From positions 1,364,001-1,428,000 of the forward strand of contig AP026123.1 in NCBI GenBank assembly GCA_030295235.1: a DNA stretch of 64,000 nt, in the 5' to 3' direction. The position numbers and the translations under genes were made by a program. The DNA comes from Fistulifera solaris. Lineage: Eukaryota > Bacillariophyta > Bacillariophyceae > Naviculales > Stauroneidaceae. The notes under the pieces are model-generated. The model was not told where the DNA came from, searched no databases, and saw only the letters and a program-made list of their open reading frames with translations. Shown piece after piece: positions 23,101 to 35,350 of the stretch (the first letter of the stretch is position 1; each line of letters opens with the position of its first letter).

Positions 23101-23139
23101 AAGGCCGGGGCGATTGGCGTCCATCATAACGGTAGTCAT
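20132..23139 (-). CDS. ppdK: Pyruvate, phosphate dikinase (PPDK)
   Basis: There are four exons: 22733-23139, 22054-22683, 21548-21980 and 20132-21467, with introns of 49, 73 and 80 bp; length is 935 residues. The N-terminal ATP-grasp part has [10 protein letters not shown] and [19 protein letters not shown]. The central phospho-His loop is [16 protein letters not shown], restored exactly by the third splice. The PEP-binding barrel has [18 protein letters not shown] and the catalytic Cys in VCGEHGGD. Two one-base breaks occur, near 21787 (CCC run on the coding strand) and 20358 (GGG run). PPDK interconverts pyruvate + ATP + Pi and PEP + AMP + PPi. The visible N-terminus has no obvious plastid presequence, so cytosolic location is possible, but an unseen 5' exon cannot be excluded. 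The 231-bp array lies upstream. Confidence 0.94.
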
Positions 23140-23532
23140 GGTTGAATTCGTTTTTGTTGATTGAATAGTTGTATAATACTCCGTTTTTCAGTTTTATGGA
23201 AAGAACTGGATGTGCGCTCGTCGCGTTGGATGAATTCAGGTTGGAGTTCGCATAGTTTGACACCTTCGGTAGGCAGTTGCGAACCCCGCAACCCGAACCT
23301 CTGCTGTTTCATCATTGGACCGTTCGAGTTGAAACAAACACTCTGTCTTCTGTTTCAGCCGGCTTTTCCTAATGATCAACCGCTCAACCGCATACTTTCA
23401 TTCTTTTTCTTTATTATTTTAAAAACTAGACCCTAGCAAAAGGTAAAGAGCAATAACAGGAAACAGGAAATAAATACCTGGTACAATTAATGTGAAAAGA
23501 ACCTACACTTTGGGTCTATAGTACATACGGAG

Positions 23533-24340
23533 GAATTTCGCGCACTTGCGATTTCAGCCGGCAATGTCTTCGAGTCCTGACCTTCATGTTTTTACCATGA
23601 TCCAAACAGATGGTTGTACCAATCCACGACTGGATTTCTGTTTTGAGACTGCATCAATTCTTTTGTACACGCAGCCTGCAGCGCGAATTTTTCTGTCTTT
23701 TTCGGGTTTGATTATAGTCTCATTACATTAATAGATCTAAAGCTTACTATGCTCTCACCTTGGAATATCGCGCAATTACGATTTCAGCCGGCAAATGTCT
23801 TCGAGTCCTGACCTTCATGTTTTTACTATGATCCAAACAGATGGTTGTACCAATCCACGACTGGATTTCTGTTTTGAGACTGCATCAATTCTTTTGTACA
23901 CGCAGCCTGCAGCGCGAATTTTTCTGTCTTTTTCGGGTTTGATTATAGTCTCATTACATTAATAGATCTAAAGCTTACTATGCTCTCACCTTGGAATATC
24001 GCGCAATTACGATTTCAGCCGGCAAATGTCTTCGAGTCCTGACCTTCATGTTTTTACTATGATCCAAACAGATGGTTGTACCAATCCACGACTGGATTTC
24101 TGTTTTGAGACTGCATCAATTCTTTTGTACACGCAGCCTGCAGCGCGAATTTTTCTGTCTTTTTCGGGTTTGATTATAGTCTCATTACATTAATAGATCT
24201 AAAGCTTACTATGCTCTCACCTTGGAATATCGCGCAATTACGATTTCAGCCGGCAAATGTCTTCGAGTCCTGACCTTCATGTTTTTACTATGATCCAAAC
24301 AGATGGTTGTACCAATCCATGTCTGGATTTCTGTCATGAG
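23533..24340. repeat. 231-bp tandem repeat, about 3.5 copies
   Basis: The landmark GATTTCAGCCGGCA recurs at 23550, 23780, 24011 and 24242, so the period is 230-231 bp. Copies two to four are nearly identical over their shared length; the first differs at a few positions and the last is truncated about 100 bp in, after CCAATCCATGTCTGGATTTC. The unit contains TCTTCGAGTCCTGACC, CACGCAGCCTGCAGCGCG and a TTAATAGATCTAAAGC segment. The array occupies most of the divergent region between PPDK and the importin-like gene. A single TTTCAGCCGGC also lies at about 23354, outside the array. Confidence 0.95.
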
Positions 24341-24479
24341 CCGCATTTTCGACGAATAAAATCATCGCCGCGTGCTTTTTATATTATAAAAAAAGAAAAG
24401 ACAAGGTGGTTTGTTTGTTGTTGATATTTGTAATTCAATAGTCTAGTATTCAACTCCAGTTACTGCATGCGAAACAATC

Positions 24480-26317
24480 ATGTCCGACAAAATCCGCCGT
24501 CGCTTTCCCGTGGGAGATCCTCGTACATCGGCGGAGCAATATCATCAAGATATGTTCCAACGAAGGCAAACGCATACCGTGTCGCTGCGGAAGGAACGCA
24601 AGGAAGAAAGACTCTGGCGTCGTCGACGACAACCACCACAATCGACCTCAGATAGAGCTGTCACAGTCGGTGAATTGATGCAACAATACAATTTATTCCT
24701 CGACAATCCTCACGAGGTCGATAAACTGAAAGTATTACAAACATCCATGGCCGTCGATTCGTCATCGACCCATCATTTTTGCAACAGTTGATCGATAACC
24801 CTGACTTAGAAGCACGGAACCGCTTGTTGATTGCTTCTCTGCAAAAAGTGTTAGAAGCAAAGTTTGGAACAATGGATGCCATTGGCAAGGCTTCATTTAA
24901 CGTTCTGATGGACGTGACGTTCTCGTCTTTGAATGCACCGAAACCCTCCGCCGATGATTATTATGGCATGCCAGCACTGCGCTGGTCCGATATTGTGCAA
25001 GAGGATGAACTATTGATGAACTTACTGGTGGATTGGCTTCAGATACCATCCGCCAATGAAGAAAGCGTAGGATACGTATGCATTATCTTGGGGAACTTAT
25101 TACACGATTCTGTTAAGGCAATTCCGTTTCTTATGTCGGCATGGGGTGCCATCGTCAAGCAACTGCCTTTTTCATCTTATCTTTGTGCGACTCTCATCCG
25201 AGAGGACTCTACTCACTTGGGTGCTTCATTTTTGTATGATTTGACTCCCGGGAAATTAGCAATCCTGCTACGAGAAAGTAGCACGGCGGAGGACGCCTCC
25301 TTCATCCTAGAAGGATTGTGTCGCAGAGAAGAAGGGGCGGTTCAGATACTGTGTGGCTCCTTGAAGCTGATATATACCATTGTCGCTGCTCTAGAAGAGA
25401 GCATGAATTCGTCAAATACACCGGTCCTTGTGCCCTTGCTGCGAGCAACACGTAACATGTTCAGACGAAGTCCGCACGCGAAAGACTTATTGTCACATCC
25501 ATCGTTTCTACCAACCGTGTCCAGGATTATGGAACAAGAAACTGAATTAGTATCTCTCGAAGTCGCTAGCGCTCTCTTTTCGTGGAACGGTACCCACGGT
25601 AACGACGAGTTTGGCACTGTGCTTGTGGAGACATTAATGCCGGTGCTTGTTCGGATCATTACATCGTCCAGCGCCTCATTTCCCTGGAAGCGCGATGCCG
25701 CGTGGGCGGTGTGCGATTCTCTGCATCACGAATGGTCAGTCGAGCACCACGCCGTGTCGCCGCAGGCGAAAGGCATCTCTGTCGCTTGGTTGTCAACCCA
25801 ATGGACCGTCCCCCAATCCGATTTTGTTCGTTCTTTGACGGACCTTTTATCCAGTCCTGATATGGAAGCTGTTGTTTCTGCATTGCAAATTCTCGACGTA
25901 CTGTTACGTATGGTTCAAACCACGCAACAAATCTTCGAAAGTGCCGGAGGAGTAGATCGGCTGGACATGATTTGCGAAAGGGGCGGTGAAGGAAGTTTCT
26001 CCGATTTTGCTTCAGTTTTAGCTGCGGATCTTTTGGACGATTTGTTTGAAAAAGATATCGAAGAGGATTCAATTATAGCCCCATCCAGAGGAGATAATGA
26101 GTTTGTGTTTGGTGTCGTAGAGCCTCAAAACGCATTTGACTTCGGTGTGGGGGAGTCAACCAGGTCCTGGTCGCGGTCGCGGTCTCACAATCCCAGCATG
26201 GATGCAACAGTCAAAGAGATAGCTTCCAACACTTTCAAACACGTTTTTATTGTCGTTGATAAACAGAGTATACGTTGTTTCGAGGGTGACTCTGTCCAAG
26301 CAGAGCGTAATAGCTAG
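24480..26317 (+). CDS. Importin-alpha-like protein with IBB domain and ARM/HEAT repeats
   Basis: The N-terminus (MSDKIRRRFPVGDPR ... RKERKEERLWRRRRQ) is a strongly basic segment like an importin-beta-binding domain. It ends in a frame that stops at 24789, while the following helical repeats run in the next frame from about 24750 (RFVIDPSFLQQLIDNPDLE). One extra base near 24750-24778 joins them as 612 residues. The body is a run of armadillo/HEAT-like helices (GYVCIILGNLLHDSVKAIPF, LLRATRNMFRRSPHAKDLL, AAWAVCDSLHHEWS), the last matching the importin-alpha WALSN-type helix loosely. If it is an importin alpha it would carry cargo with a nuclear localisation signal to importin beta. It is divergent from canonical ones, so cargo is unknown. 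The 231-bp array lies just upstream. Confidence 0.65.
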
Positions 26318-27030
26318 CGAATAACTTGCTCCGGTTCGTCGGTCAGTTGCCAAAAGGCAATATTTGACGCAAACAACCGAAATGAGTCGGAAACTACGCT
26401 CCCACGCTGCACATTACATAGAGATGATCAATAAACGTGCAATTCGCGTCATTGGCTGTTATGACAGATTTCATTGGATTTCACACCAAGGACAGAGATA
26501 AAACCGCTGTTCCCGAAGAGACCAGTCTGATAACGTATTTGCCGTACGTAATCAACGCATTAACGCGAATGATACTAAAGATATCTGCATTTAGTTTTAG
26601 GAATTCGGATTTAAAATGGCTAGAAGGACAGGCGGAAGATAGTTACTCCGGACTAGTTAGTCTGGACTCGTGTATAGGCCAAACCCCTAGGGTGCAATCT
26701 AGGGTGGTGAACTATTCATTCATGACTGAAATGCAGTCTTGGTTAAGTTCGCTTACACTTGAGGCCATAGTAAGTATCCACGTTATGTGTTATGTACGTC
26801 GTAGTGGGACTCGAATCTCTGAGTGACATCAACGGCTCAAATTTCACAATGACAGCGAGGACGACGGACACACCGACCTCTGTTGCTGTTGCGCGTTGTT
26901 TGCTGCGATGAACGCAGCAGAGACACAATGATGATCGAGCTATGCAAAGCTGACTTCTTTTGTGAATATATGTTATCGTTGCATTAATAGCCCTTAAACC
27001 GTGTGTCGTTTGCCTTTTAGTTGATGTAAA
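26318..27030. other. Intergenic region with one copy of the CATGACTG hairpin motif
   Basis: This 700-bp gap precedes SPT6. It has TTCATGACTGAAATGCAG followed by TCTTGG near 26718, matching the motif in the repeat at 0.9-1.5 kb and near 39128. A 129-codon ORF (26437-26826) overlaps it but shows no gene-like features. The last ~200 bp should contain the SPT6 promoter. Confidence 0.4.
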
Positions 27031-30000
27031 ATGAGTAGTCGCGATGATGACGACGGATTGCTCGATGACTCTGAATCATCGGATGGCGGGTTTGAGCCTC
27101 CGAAAAAACGCAAAAAGACCGATTCGAAAAAGTCTTTCATCGATGACGCAGCAGAGGAGAGCGGAGAAGATGGCGATGATAATGATGAGGACGAGGAAGA
27201 TGACGACGACATCAATGATTACGTAAAAGACGGTTTTGTTGTGGACGAAGATGAGGAGGAAAACAAGAAGAAAAGATGATTTAGAGGATTCCGATGACGA
27301 AGATGACGACGACGAGGATGATGACGATGATAGCCCAAGGAAAACATCAGACAAAGAAGCAACCAGAAAACGGTTGAAAAAGCTCCGTAGGACGCGCGAC
27401 ACGGATTTACTTGACGAAGACGATCTTGCACTTATCCAGGAGGCGCAAGCTGGTGAAGATCGTGCCGACAAAGAGGCTCAACGGCAGCGGGTACTTGCAC
27501 GATCCGAAGCCGAACTCCGTCGAGGATTGTTTGCCGACCAGGAAGACGAGGATGAGATGCCCCGACCTGCACGTCGACCAGAGCGAGTGGAAGAATACGA
27601 CGAGTACGATGATGGGTTCATTGAAGATGACATCGGTGATCAAGGCGAAATCCGTGCTTCCGAAAGAAGAGGGGGTATGTTTGATGATGAAGATGCGAGG
27701 GAAGTAAGCGAAGCTCAGTTGAATGAAGCAAGCGAGATATTCGGTACTGATTACTTGGAGTTCATGGCAGCTGAACAACCAGACGAAGACGAAGAGGAGT
27801 TACTTGGCAAGTACCGGGAACGAGGAATCGACGTAGGGGATGAGTCTGAAGAAGAAGAGAGCGACGATGACGATCTTTTGGAGACGACGATGATGACGAT
27901 GCATTGGATGGAGAAACAGCCCAGCAGAAAGCCGAAGCTTTGAAGTTAAAACGCGAAAAGCGAGCACTGGCAAAAGCCGAGCGTCGTCGAGCTGCTTTGC
28001 AAAAGAAAGCGCAAAGACGTAAAGCCCAGCTAAGAAAAGCCTTTGAACCTGTTCAACTTGTTGAAAACTTTTGTACTGATCGAGATGACGACATTCGCCA
28101 AACAGATATTCCCGAGCGCTTTTACGATTGGAAAATTCCTTTTGATGGTTCAGAGGATGATGGCTTGACCGATTCGGAACGAATTAAAGCAGAGTGGATA
28201 GCTGAACGTATTCCGAAAATCTGTGCAGAGATCACCAATAGTAAGAGTGAGGACGAAAAGACTCGCGTTTTGAATGCTATTGCAAATGCTCTTCGTTTCA
28301 TGCATCGTGACAAGCTCGAGCCTTCATTTTTAAAGCACTATCGCAGAGATTATATTCAATCTGCTGCAGTTCGCGAAAGCCTATATGATATCATGGATGA
28401 AGACTCTGAGTGGCACAATATGCTCAATGCCAGAAAGAAGGTAGAAGACCTTTTGCCGAGATCAATGCAACAATGGAAGTCGAACAATCTAAAAACCTTG
28501 ATGTAGAGCTGACTGAGAAACTTCAGGCTGATTTAAAGACGGCGGAAGAACAGCTTAACGATACCGCAAAACAAGAAACACAAGTACAGCATGAGCTAGA
28601 AGCTTTGGGAGCTGCAGACGACGATGATGATGACGAGCTTTTTGGGGACGACAACGATGATGAAGAAGTGAGTTTTTCCTCTCGACGCATTACCATCGCA
28701 TTTTCCATTAACCTAACGATTGCTTCGTTTTAGGAGAAGAAGAGAGAGCGGACAAGGCTTACTCAACATCTCGAAACAATCCAGTCACTATTGGAAGCAC
28801 GCGCAGAGAAAGTGGCACAATTGCAGTCGCAGCTTCAACTTGCAGAGGCAAAAAATCGATCATTGAGCGACGGAGGATCCATCGAAAGAATACTGAGAAA
28901 GACGAACAAAAAATCCCTGTGGCATGTGCCTGACTATACTCACTACCTACTGGGGCTTCAAGATACTCGCCACATAGTTGACATGAATGTTTACCTCACT
29001 TTAATCAAAGAAGGAAATGACGCCATTAGGAAGAAGGAGCTCCCAGCTCTTGTCTTGAAAGAAGGAATGAGTGAACGGCGAAAACGCAGCCGTAGATTTG
29101 ACCGAGATTTTTACAGGACTTGCGTATCAGAGGGTCTTCGAGCCGTTTGTTATCGTTTTCTCTTGTCGCCCTCCCGTGTTGGTATCAAATTGGAGGATTC
29201 GGTAAAGTATGGGAAGTTTGACTTTTCAAAGCCTCTTCCCGGTGCAGAAGAGCAGAGTGTTGATCCTCTCCAATGGGTCGCGCCAACTATTGCAGACAAG
29301 AGTCCATCCGATTTTGCCAATGAGCTAATAGGAAGTGGAGAACTTGTTATGCTTTCTTCGCTAGATCCTGCCGACATGTCAGAAAGTAACGACCCTTTAC
29401 GTGGCTGCAGATACGTTGCCGCGACAGAACTGGCAGCCGAACCTAGGGTTCGACGGACTCTCAGAGAAATATATCGCAAACATGCCGTACTGACCACTAG
29501 ACCGACGAAGAAAGGGTTGGATGTTATTGATGCGTTTCACGACTACTACGGCATCCACTTAATATTTGCGAAACCCGTAAAAGAACATTTTCCTGTGGAC
29601 GCGGACGAAGCACAACGGCGAAAGGACATTCTTGGTCCATCGGAACAGAAAGAATACGATAACGAGATGACAGAGCGCCAGAGGCGAAGTTGCCTCCAAT
29701 ACTTAAACGTTCTTAAGGCTGAGCAAACCGGACTCGTCTCTCTTCATGTTCACCTTCCTCTGAAAGAAAAGCGAGATGATTGGTATAGTATTGATACCGA
29801 TCAGCTGCTGAACACGAACCAGAACTTGAAGCCGTTGCTTGATGAGCTTGAAAAAGTTTACCTTCCACTAGACGCCGACGAATTTAACGAGGAACGCCGG
29901 AAAGTGGTGCATACGGCATTGACCAACTTCCTTCTCCCTCAATTCGAAGCGGAGCTTAAGCGGGAACTACGAGATACGTCAGTCAAAATTGGGGTAGAGG

Positions 30001-33000
30001 CCGCCGCAAGTAATTTGCGAAAAATGGCGATGGATGGGCCGTACCGACCTGCAGCAATCGTCCACACAGAAAATCGCTTTCTGTATCCTACGGGTGATTT
30101 GCCATTCGTTGGTGTGTCATGTTCGTCAGATCCCAAGGAAGCTACGTACTTAGCTGCGGTAACTGACCGGGGGGAATCAAGTGATTACCTTGCAATTCCT
30201 AGTGGTGTAAAAGTTGACTCACCGAAAATGCGCGAGAAGGTTATCATGTTTTTAATTCAAACACGACCTGCAGCTGTTATGGTTGGTACCTCCGGCGGCT
30301 TTGAAAGCCGTTTGTTTCAGCGGAAAATGGTTGATTTGGTAAACGAAGCTGTTCAGCGGTGGAATAAGCGTGATATTCAGGGAGAAGACGAAGACGATGA
30401 TGCTTTTCTTTCACGACAAGACCAGTTTAGGCAGTTTCAAACTAATATTCATGACGACGACCAAGATGAGTGGACATGCAACGTTGAGTTAATTGACGAT
30501 TCAGTCTCGCAGTTGTTTGGTCGGAGTGTGCGGTCGAAGAAAGAGTTTCCAGACCACGCAATGAATTTAAAATGCGCCATCTCTGTTGCTAGATATGCTA
30601 AAGATCCTCTTGCCGAGCTTGCATATGCTTGGAGTGTGGCAAGTGACTCGGGTAACTTCGGTACAGAGATGCTTTACCTGAATATTCACCCTTCACAGCA
30701 ACTGCTTCCCCGCACATTTTTACTTCGTCATTACGAAAGGGCTCTTTGTGATATCGTCGCTGAGATTGGGGTGGACCTGAACAAATGTACGGCTTTGGAT
30801 CATCTGAAAGGCTTGCTGACTTTTGTTCCGGGATTGGGTCCACGTAAAGCCGCTAACTTAAACCATATGCTGTCTCAAATGGGAGGCGCCATAGCTAAGA
30901 GACGGGACCTTCTAGAAAAGCGAGTCCTTGGGCCAGTAGTTTACAATAATGCAGTTGCATTTTTGCGAATCGAAGATGCGGACCAGCTTGCGGACCATGT
31001 ACTTCACCCCCTCGATGGCACCCGGTTGCATCCAGACGTTTACATTCGCAACAACTGGGCATTAAAAATTGCTTTTGATGCTCTCGAACGAGAAGACCCG
31101 AAAACAAAGGAGTCAGCAGCTATCAAAGCTGTGAGAGATGTCATGGATGATTCTCATTTAGAAGTCGAGAGACTCTTTAAGGCCACAAAGGCGGAGTGGG
31201 AGCGACACTATGGTCCAACGTTCAACATTAAAGAGTGGGACCCGAGAGTCAATGTTCCTCACGATCAGTGGCGTGACAAAGTGGAAGAATTGGATCTCGA
31301 CACTTTTGCCAATATGATAGAGCAAAACGGCCACGGGCGCTGGCACACACACCTTGAAATGATTAAGTGGGAATTTCGTTTGCCAGCAGCGGACCCGCGG
31401 AAACCGCTAGAACCACTTTCCGGGGATAAAGTATTCCATTTGATTACAGGTGAATCTGATCAAAGTCTTCGACCTGGCAAGGAAATAACCGGAAAAGTCA
31501 TCCGCAATGGTGATTTTGGTTCTCGTGTCAAACTTGAAGGTGACATTCCAGCGTTTATCCCTCTCAGAAATTTATCTGATGAACACGTCGAATCCGCTGA
31601 TGACTTCGTTAGCGTCGGCCAGATTGTGACCGCGGTAGTGACAGAAGTAAAGAAAGATCATATGACAGTTGACATGAGTTTGAAATTGGAAGACTTTCGT
31701 AAGAAGCCTAGTTCCTGGGAACGTCCCACCTCCCTTTTTTCACTTGACGAATGCTTCGACATTCAAGCGGCAAATAAGATTGAAGATGACAACGCAAAAA
31801 GAGAGATGCTCATGTAGATGCTCTACTTGTAAGTCTTGGAAGAACGGGAGACGACGTCGATGGACTTCGCAAAGGAAAGAGACGCGTTGTCCGACGGGCA
31901 TGTACCCACCCTGCCTTCCGTAATGCAAAAAACAAAGAGGTAGAACGCGAGTTATTGGACGGGGGCTCTCAGATGGTTGGAGAGGCACTCATTCGCCCTA
32001 GCAATAAATCAAGCGACTCGCTGGCTATCCATTGGGTTGTTAAAGAAGGCATGATCAAAGTGATTGAAGTGTTGGAAGAAAACAAGGAAACAGATGCTAG
32101 CATTGGAAACATTTTGAAGATAAAGGTATGTTTCGTGTTTCGCCGTTTGCTATCCCTTTTCCTTGCTTCGTTTCCGACCTTCGCAATATTACAGGACGAT
32201 ACATTCGGCAGCATCGACGAACTTCTTGGACGGTTTATTGCCCCCATGAACGACTACGTCGAGGAGCTCGTAAGCCATCGTAAATTTCTTGATCTTACAG
32301 AAGAAGAAGTGGATGCTAAGCTCAAGGATGAAAAGAAGGCCAACCCGAAGTCCATTCCTTACGCACTCTGTTGGCTCGAAATGCACCCCGGCTACGCATC
32401 TTTGCGATTTGTTGCGTCTTCAACTCCGAGAAATCATACTATCGGAATCAGCCCAAAAGGATTCTCCTGGAATTCAATTACGTATCCCAATCTGGATGTT
32501 CTTATTGACGGTTTCAAGAAGAATCCTCGTGGCTCGGCCCCGAAACCGAAGGAACTTCCGTCTGCCCCTAAGCCTCCAGCACCGCCAGTTCCCTCTCGAC
32601 TTCCGACGGAAAACAGATGGGGTGCAAAGCCACTTCCACCAGCTGCAACAACTACTGGTTGGAATCAAGCGCAACCGCCTCCTCCTTCTACGAAAGTGGG
32701 TCCTCCTTCTGCTAAGGTTAGATGGGGTGCGCCATCTCCTGCTCCTCCTGCTGTTGCTAAGGTTGGTTGGGGTGCACCGTCTTCGGCTCCTCCGCCGACA
32801 TACGCGGCTCCTCCCCCAGTTGGTTGGGGCGCCCCATCCGGGCAAACGGGTTCAGGTTGGGCACCTCAGAGAGTTCCCCCTCCTCCTAGACCTCCATCGC
32901 AGCATCAGCCGCCACCACCCGGACCGCCAGCAATGCATCGCCCTCCCCCGCCGAATATTGCACCACCGAACTTGCCTCCACCGCCAATGTACAACCAGGC

Positions 33001-33177
33001 GCCTCCGCCGAGACCTCCCCACCGAGGCCCGTTCCAAACTTGCCGCCTCCTGCAGCCCGACCACCGCCACCGGAGTACGGCTTTGGCGGCGACCTTCCAC
33101 CCCCACAGGACCCCGGACAAGGTCGCGGCCGTGGACGAGGACGTACTTTGCCAGCGTGGATGTCGAAAGGACAGTAA
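27031..33177 (+). CDS. SPT6: Transcription elongation factor SPT6
   Basis: This is the largest gene, 2,004 residues after two introns (28668-28733 and 32126-32194) and five one-base frame changes near 27272, 27882, 28453, 31805 and 33019; the corrected length is an exact multiple of three. The acidic N-terminus (Asp/Glu runs) leads to the Spt6 core: the helix-turn-helix region (VPDYTHYLLGLQDT), a YqgF-like domain (FVGVSCSSDPKEATYLAAV), the helix-hairpin-helix LLTFVPGLGPRKAANL, an S1 domain (GKEITGKVIRNGDFGSRVKL) and the tandem SH2 module (HPAFRNAKNKEVERELL; GEALIRPSN). SPT6 binds histones and the RNA polymerase II linker and C-terminal domain during elongation. The C-terminal tail is Pro/Gly/Trp-rich and, in the preferred frame, ends GRGRGRTLPAWMSKGQ with stop at 33175-33177. 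Confidence 0.95.
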
Positions 33178-33614
33178 GGTGTTAGCTGTTTGTGTGACTC
33201 TTGCGCGTTGCTGAGGATCTAGAGGAAACATCTAGTTAAGTAGTAAAATGTCTTTTGAACATTATTTTTTCATCAATGATCATTGATCTGTCAGGAGGGG
33301 ATCGACGATGAATGAAGAGAGAAAGAATTGTTATTTTGTGAATTTTTGGTGTCACGATATTTTGGAAAGGTTTTCAGTGCCGTACAGACAATAACACATG
33401 CTATGCCCGCAATTCAGACAGGAAAAGTTTCCGTTCGAGAAGTACCGGTACAGTACCCGCTGCCCTTTTGAAAAAATTGCCGACAAAAAAATAATGACGA
33501 CGAGACAAGAAGAAACAATACCAGTAAGGTGAAAAAATGTTCAAGATTATTGAATCTCCTGTTTAAATCACATTCATGCCTCACTTGCTCTCGCACATCA
33601 GTCCCCCCGCGACC

Positions 33615-34749
33615 ATGAAGCCTTTTAAATTCTTTGCGTGGGCATCTCTAGTTACGAGGTTAAAAGTAACGACCGCATCGCACGAAGGAGGCATTTCACT
33701 CTGCAACGATCTTAAGACGGTTTGCGTCGATGGTGGATACTGTACAAAAAGAAAAAAGCCAAGAGTATTTTTGTGAATGCCTCGATAGTTCTGTGAACTG
33801 TACAATGGTAGTTAGCGATTTGTGTTCGAGAACTGCCATCAGGGATGGACATGTAATTTCGCCAAGTCAAATTTTCGGTTTTTGTATAAACAAAGGGCAC
33901 TGCGCTACGAGTGGCGATGGAAGGTTTTACTGCGTCTGTAAAGAAAGCACATTTACGGGCCCCCACTGTGAGATTTCCATGGAACGATATTTACAGCAAG
34001 GTATACCAACAGCAGCACCCGCTGCTCTTAACTCAACAAGTAGTGCGATCCCTTCATTTGCCCCATCAAAAGCAAATCGATCAGATGCTCCAAATAACAG
34101 CCTACCATCATTTGCGCCCTCCTCTTTCAATGATACATCGTTGAGGCCATCTTTGGCACCTTCGATCGGAACCAATAATAGCGTGACGCCCACTTCCTCC
34201 GCATCGCCTTCGGCATCCTTCGCGCCCACAACAGCATGGCCTTCAACTTCCAACTTTCCTACTACTGCTTTACCCACAGACACCTGGTTTCCAACGGCAA
34301 GTGCTATGCCTACCATAACATCACTTCCCACGATGACAGCAATACCATCTACTTCGGAGCCGTCCAGCAACCCGTCGGCAAGTCCCTCCATAGCCCCGAG
34401 CATTGCGGTCACAACAGCTAATCCAACAAGACGACCAGAGCGCCCACCAGTTCTAGAACCACCAACTTTTGTTGCTCCTGTATCGTATAACGATGATGAT
34501 GTTCCGGAGGAGAAACAGGGTCTACCAAAGGGCGCTTTGATTGGAATGGGGTTACTTGCGGTTGCAGCAGTGTTGTTAACACTTCTTTTCTATAAGCGAC
34601 GACGACGAGGAGGACGCTATTCACAAGCCGGTCGAATCAATGAGGGTGACTTAGAGTTGACGACGAATTACCTAGACGACCGAGATGATTGGGCGAACCA
34701 AAGACCACTCACAGCTGGTAGTCGTCGAGTCGACGATGAACTGCTGTAA
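33615..34749 (+). CDS. Single-pass surface protein with EGF-like domains and Ser/Thr/Pro-rich stalk
   Basis: The start at 33615 gives a signal peptide (MKPFKFFAWASLVTRLKVTTAS). A first EGF-like unit (CNDLKTVCVDGGYCTK ... YFCECL) is split by a one-base frame change in an A run near 33748; the second is CINKGHCATSGDGRFYCVC with GPHCE. A Ser/Thr/Pro-rich, mucin-like segment of about 160 residues follows (repeats such as PSFAPS and NPSASPSIAPSIA). A membrane helix (GALIGMGLLAVAAVLLTLLF) is followed by a basic stop-transfer (KRRRRGGR) and a short acidic tail. Corrected length is 377 residues. The architecture suggests a cell-surface adhesion or wall-linking protein. PSxAPS repeats are common in diatom surface proteins. 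No named family is recognised. Confidence 0.75.
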
Positions 34750-35071
34750 TCAGTATAACAAAATGATTTTTCATACAATGGAAACTTGTAAAGCGGTATT
34801 ATTTAGAAATGTTACGCCAAAGTAAGCTAGGTACGTACCGTACCTGTACTCTAGGTGCTAGGTCCGAAAATGTGCGAGGAACGCGATGAAGGCGTTAGCG
34901 GAAATCACCGTCCGTCTGTCCGCTACCAGCGATCGAGCGTCTTTTTATTGCGCTGCCACACTCTTCTTCTTCTCATTGCTCGCATCTTTCGCAAACAATA
35001 ACCAACCGTCGTCGCAAATCCACTCTATTTTAGCTTTGCTTATATTTTAACAGATCGTCAAGTCGTTTCTC

Positions 35072-35350
35072 ATGCAACCAAGAGAAGTTGTTGATTTAAG
35101 CTTGTTTCTAAGCGAGTGGTCGCGGTGTCTTACAGCGAAATATCAACGAGATCGACTGTATCGTTTCGGGAAGTTTGATGATTGTGGGTCCCAATGGCAG
35201 GATTTCAAGAAAGCACTTCGCGCTAAGGTCAACAAGGATGAAGCCGAGGCACGTAAATTGATCGAGCAAACGTCCTATTACAATCGTACATTCATCTCCC
35301 CCACGGTGGGAGTTATTTGGGAAGCCAAAGAGCAACCGGGTTGGCACTGA
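35072..35350 (+). CDS. Small DUF3128/EMI1-like protein
   Basis: The 92-residue ORF begins MQPREVVDLSLFLSEWSRC. The pattern C-x11-YRFGKFDDCGSQWQDFKKAL resembles the DUF3128 family (yeast EMI1 and relatives), with a Cys, a Tyr-Arg-x-Gly, a second Cys and a Trp-x-Asp followed by a basic helix. The C-terminus ends GVIWEAKEQPGWH, also a style seen in that family. The molecular function of the family is not established; mitochondrial links are reported for yeast EMI1. The gene stands alone between two plus-strand genes with intergenic gaps of 320 and 860 bp. The family call is by eye and needs a profile match. Confidence 0.6.
   Translation: MQPREVVDLSLFLSEWSRCLTAKYQRDRLYRFGKFDDCGSQWQDFKKALRAKVNKDEAEARKLIEQTSYYNRTFISPTVGVIWEAKEQPGWH

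Noticed and set aside
26437-26826. 129-codon ORF before SPT6
   Set aside because: It overlaps a dispersed repeat motif, has no recognisable domain and no supporting splice structure.
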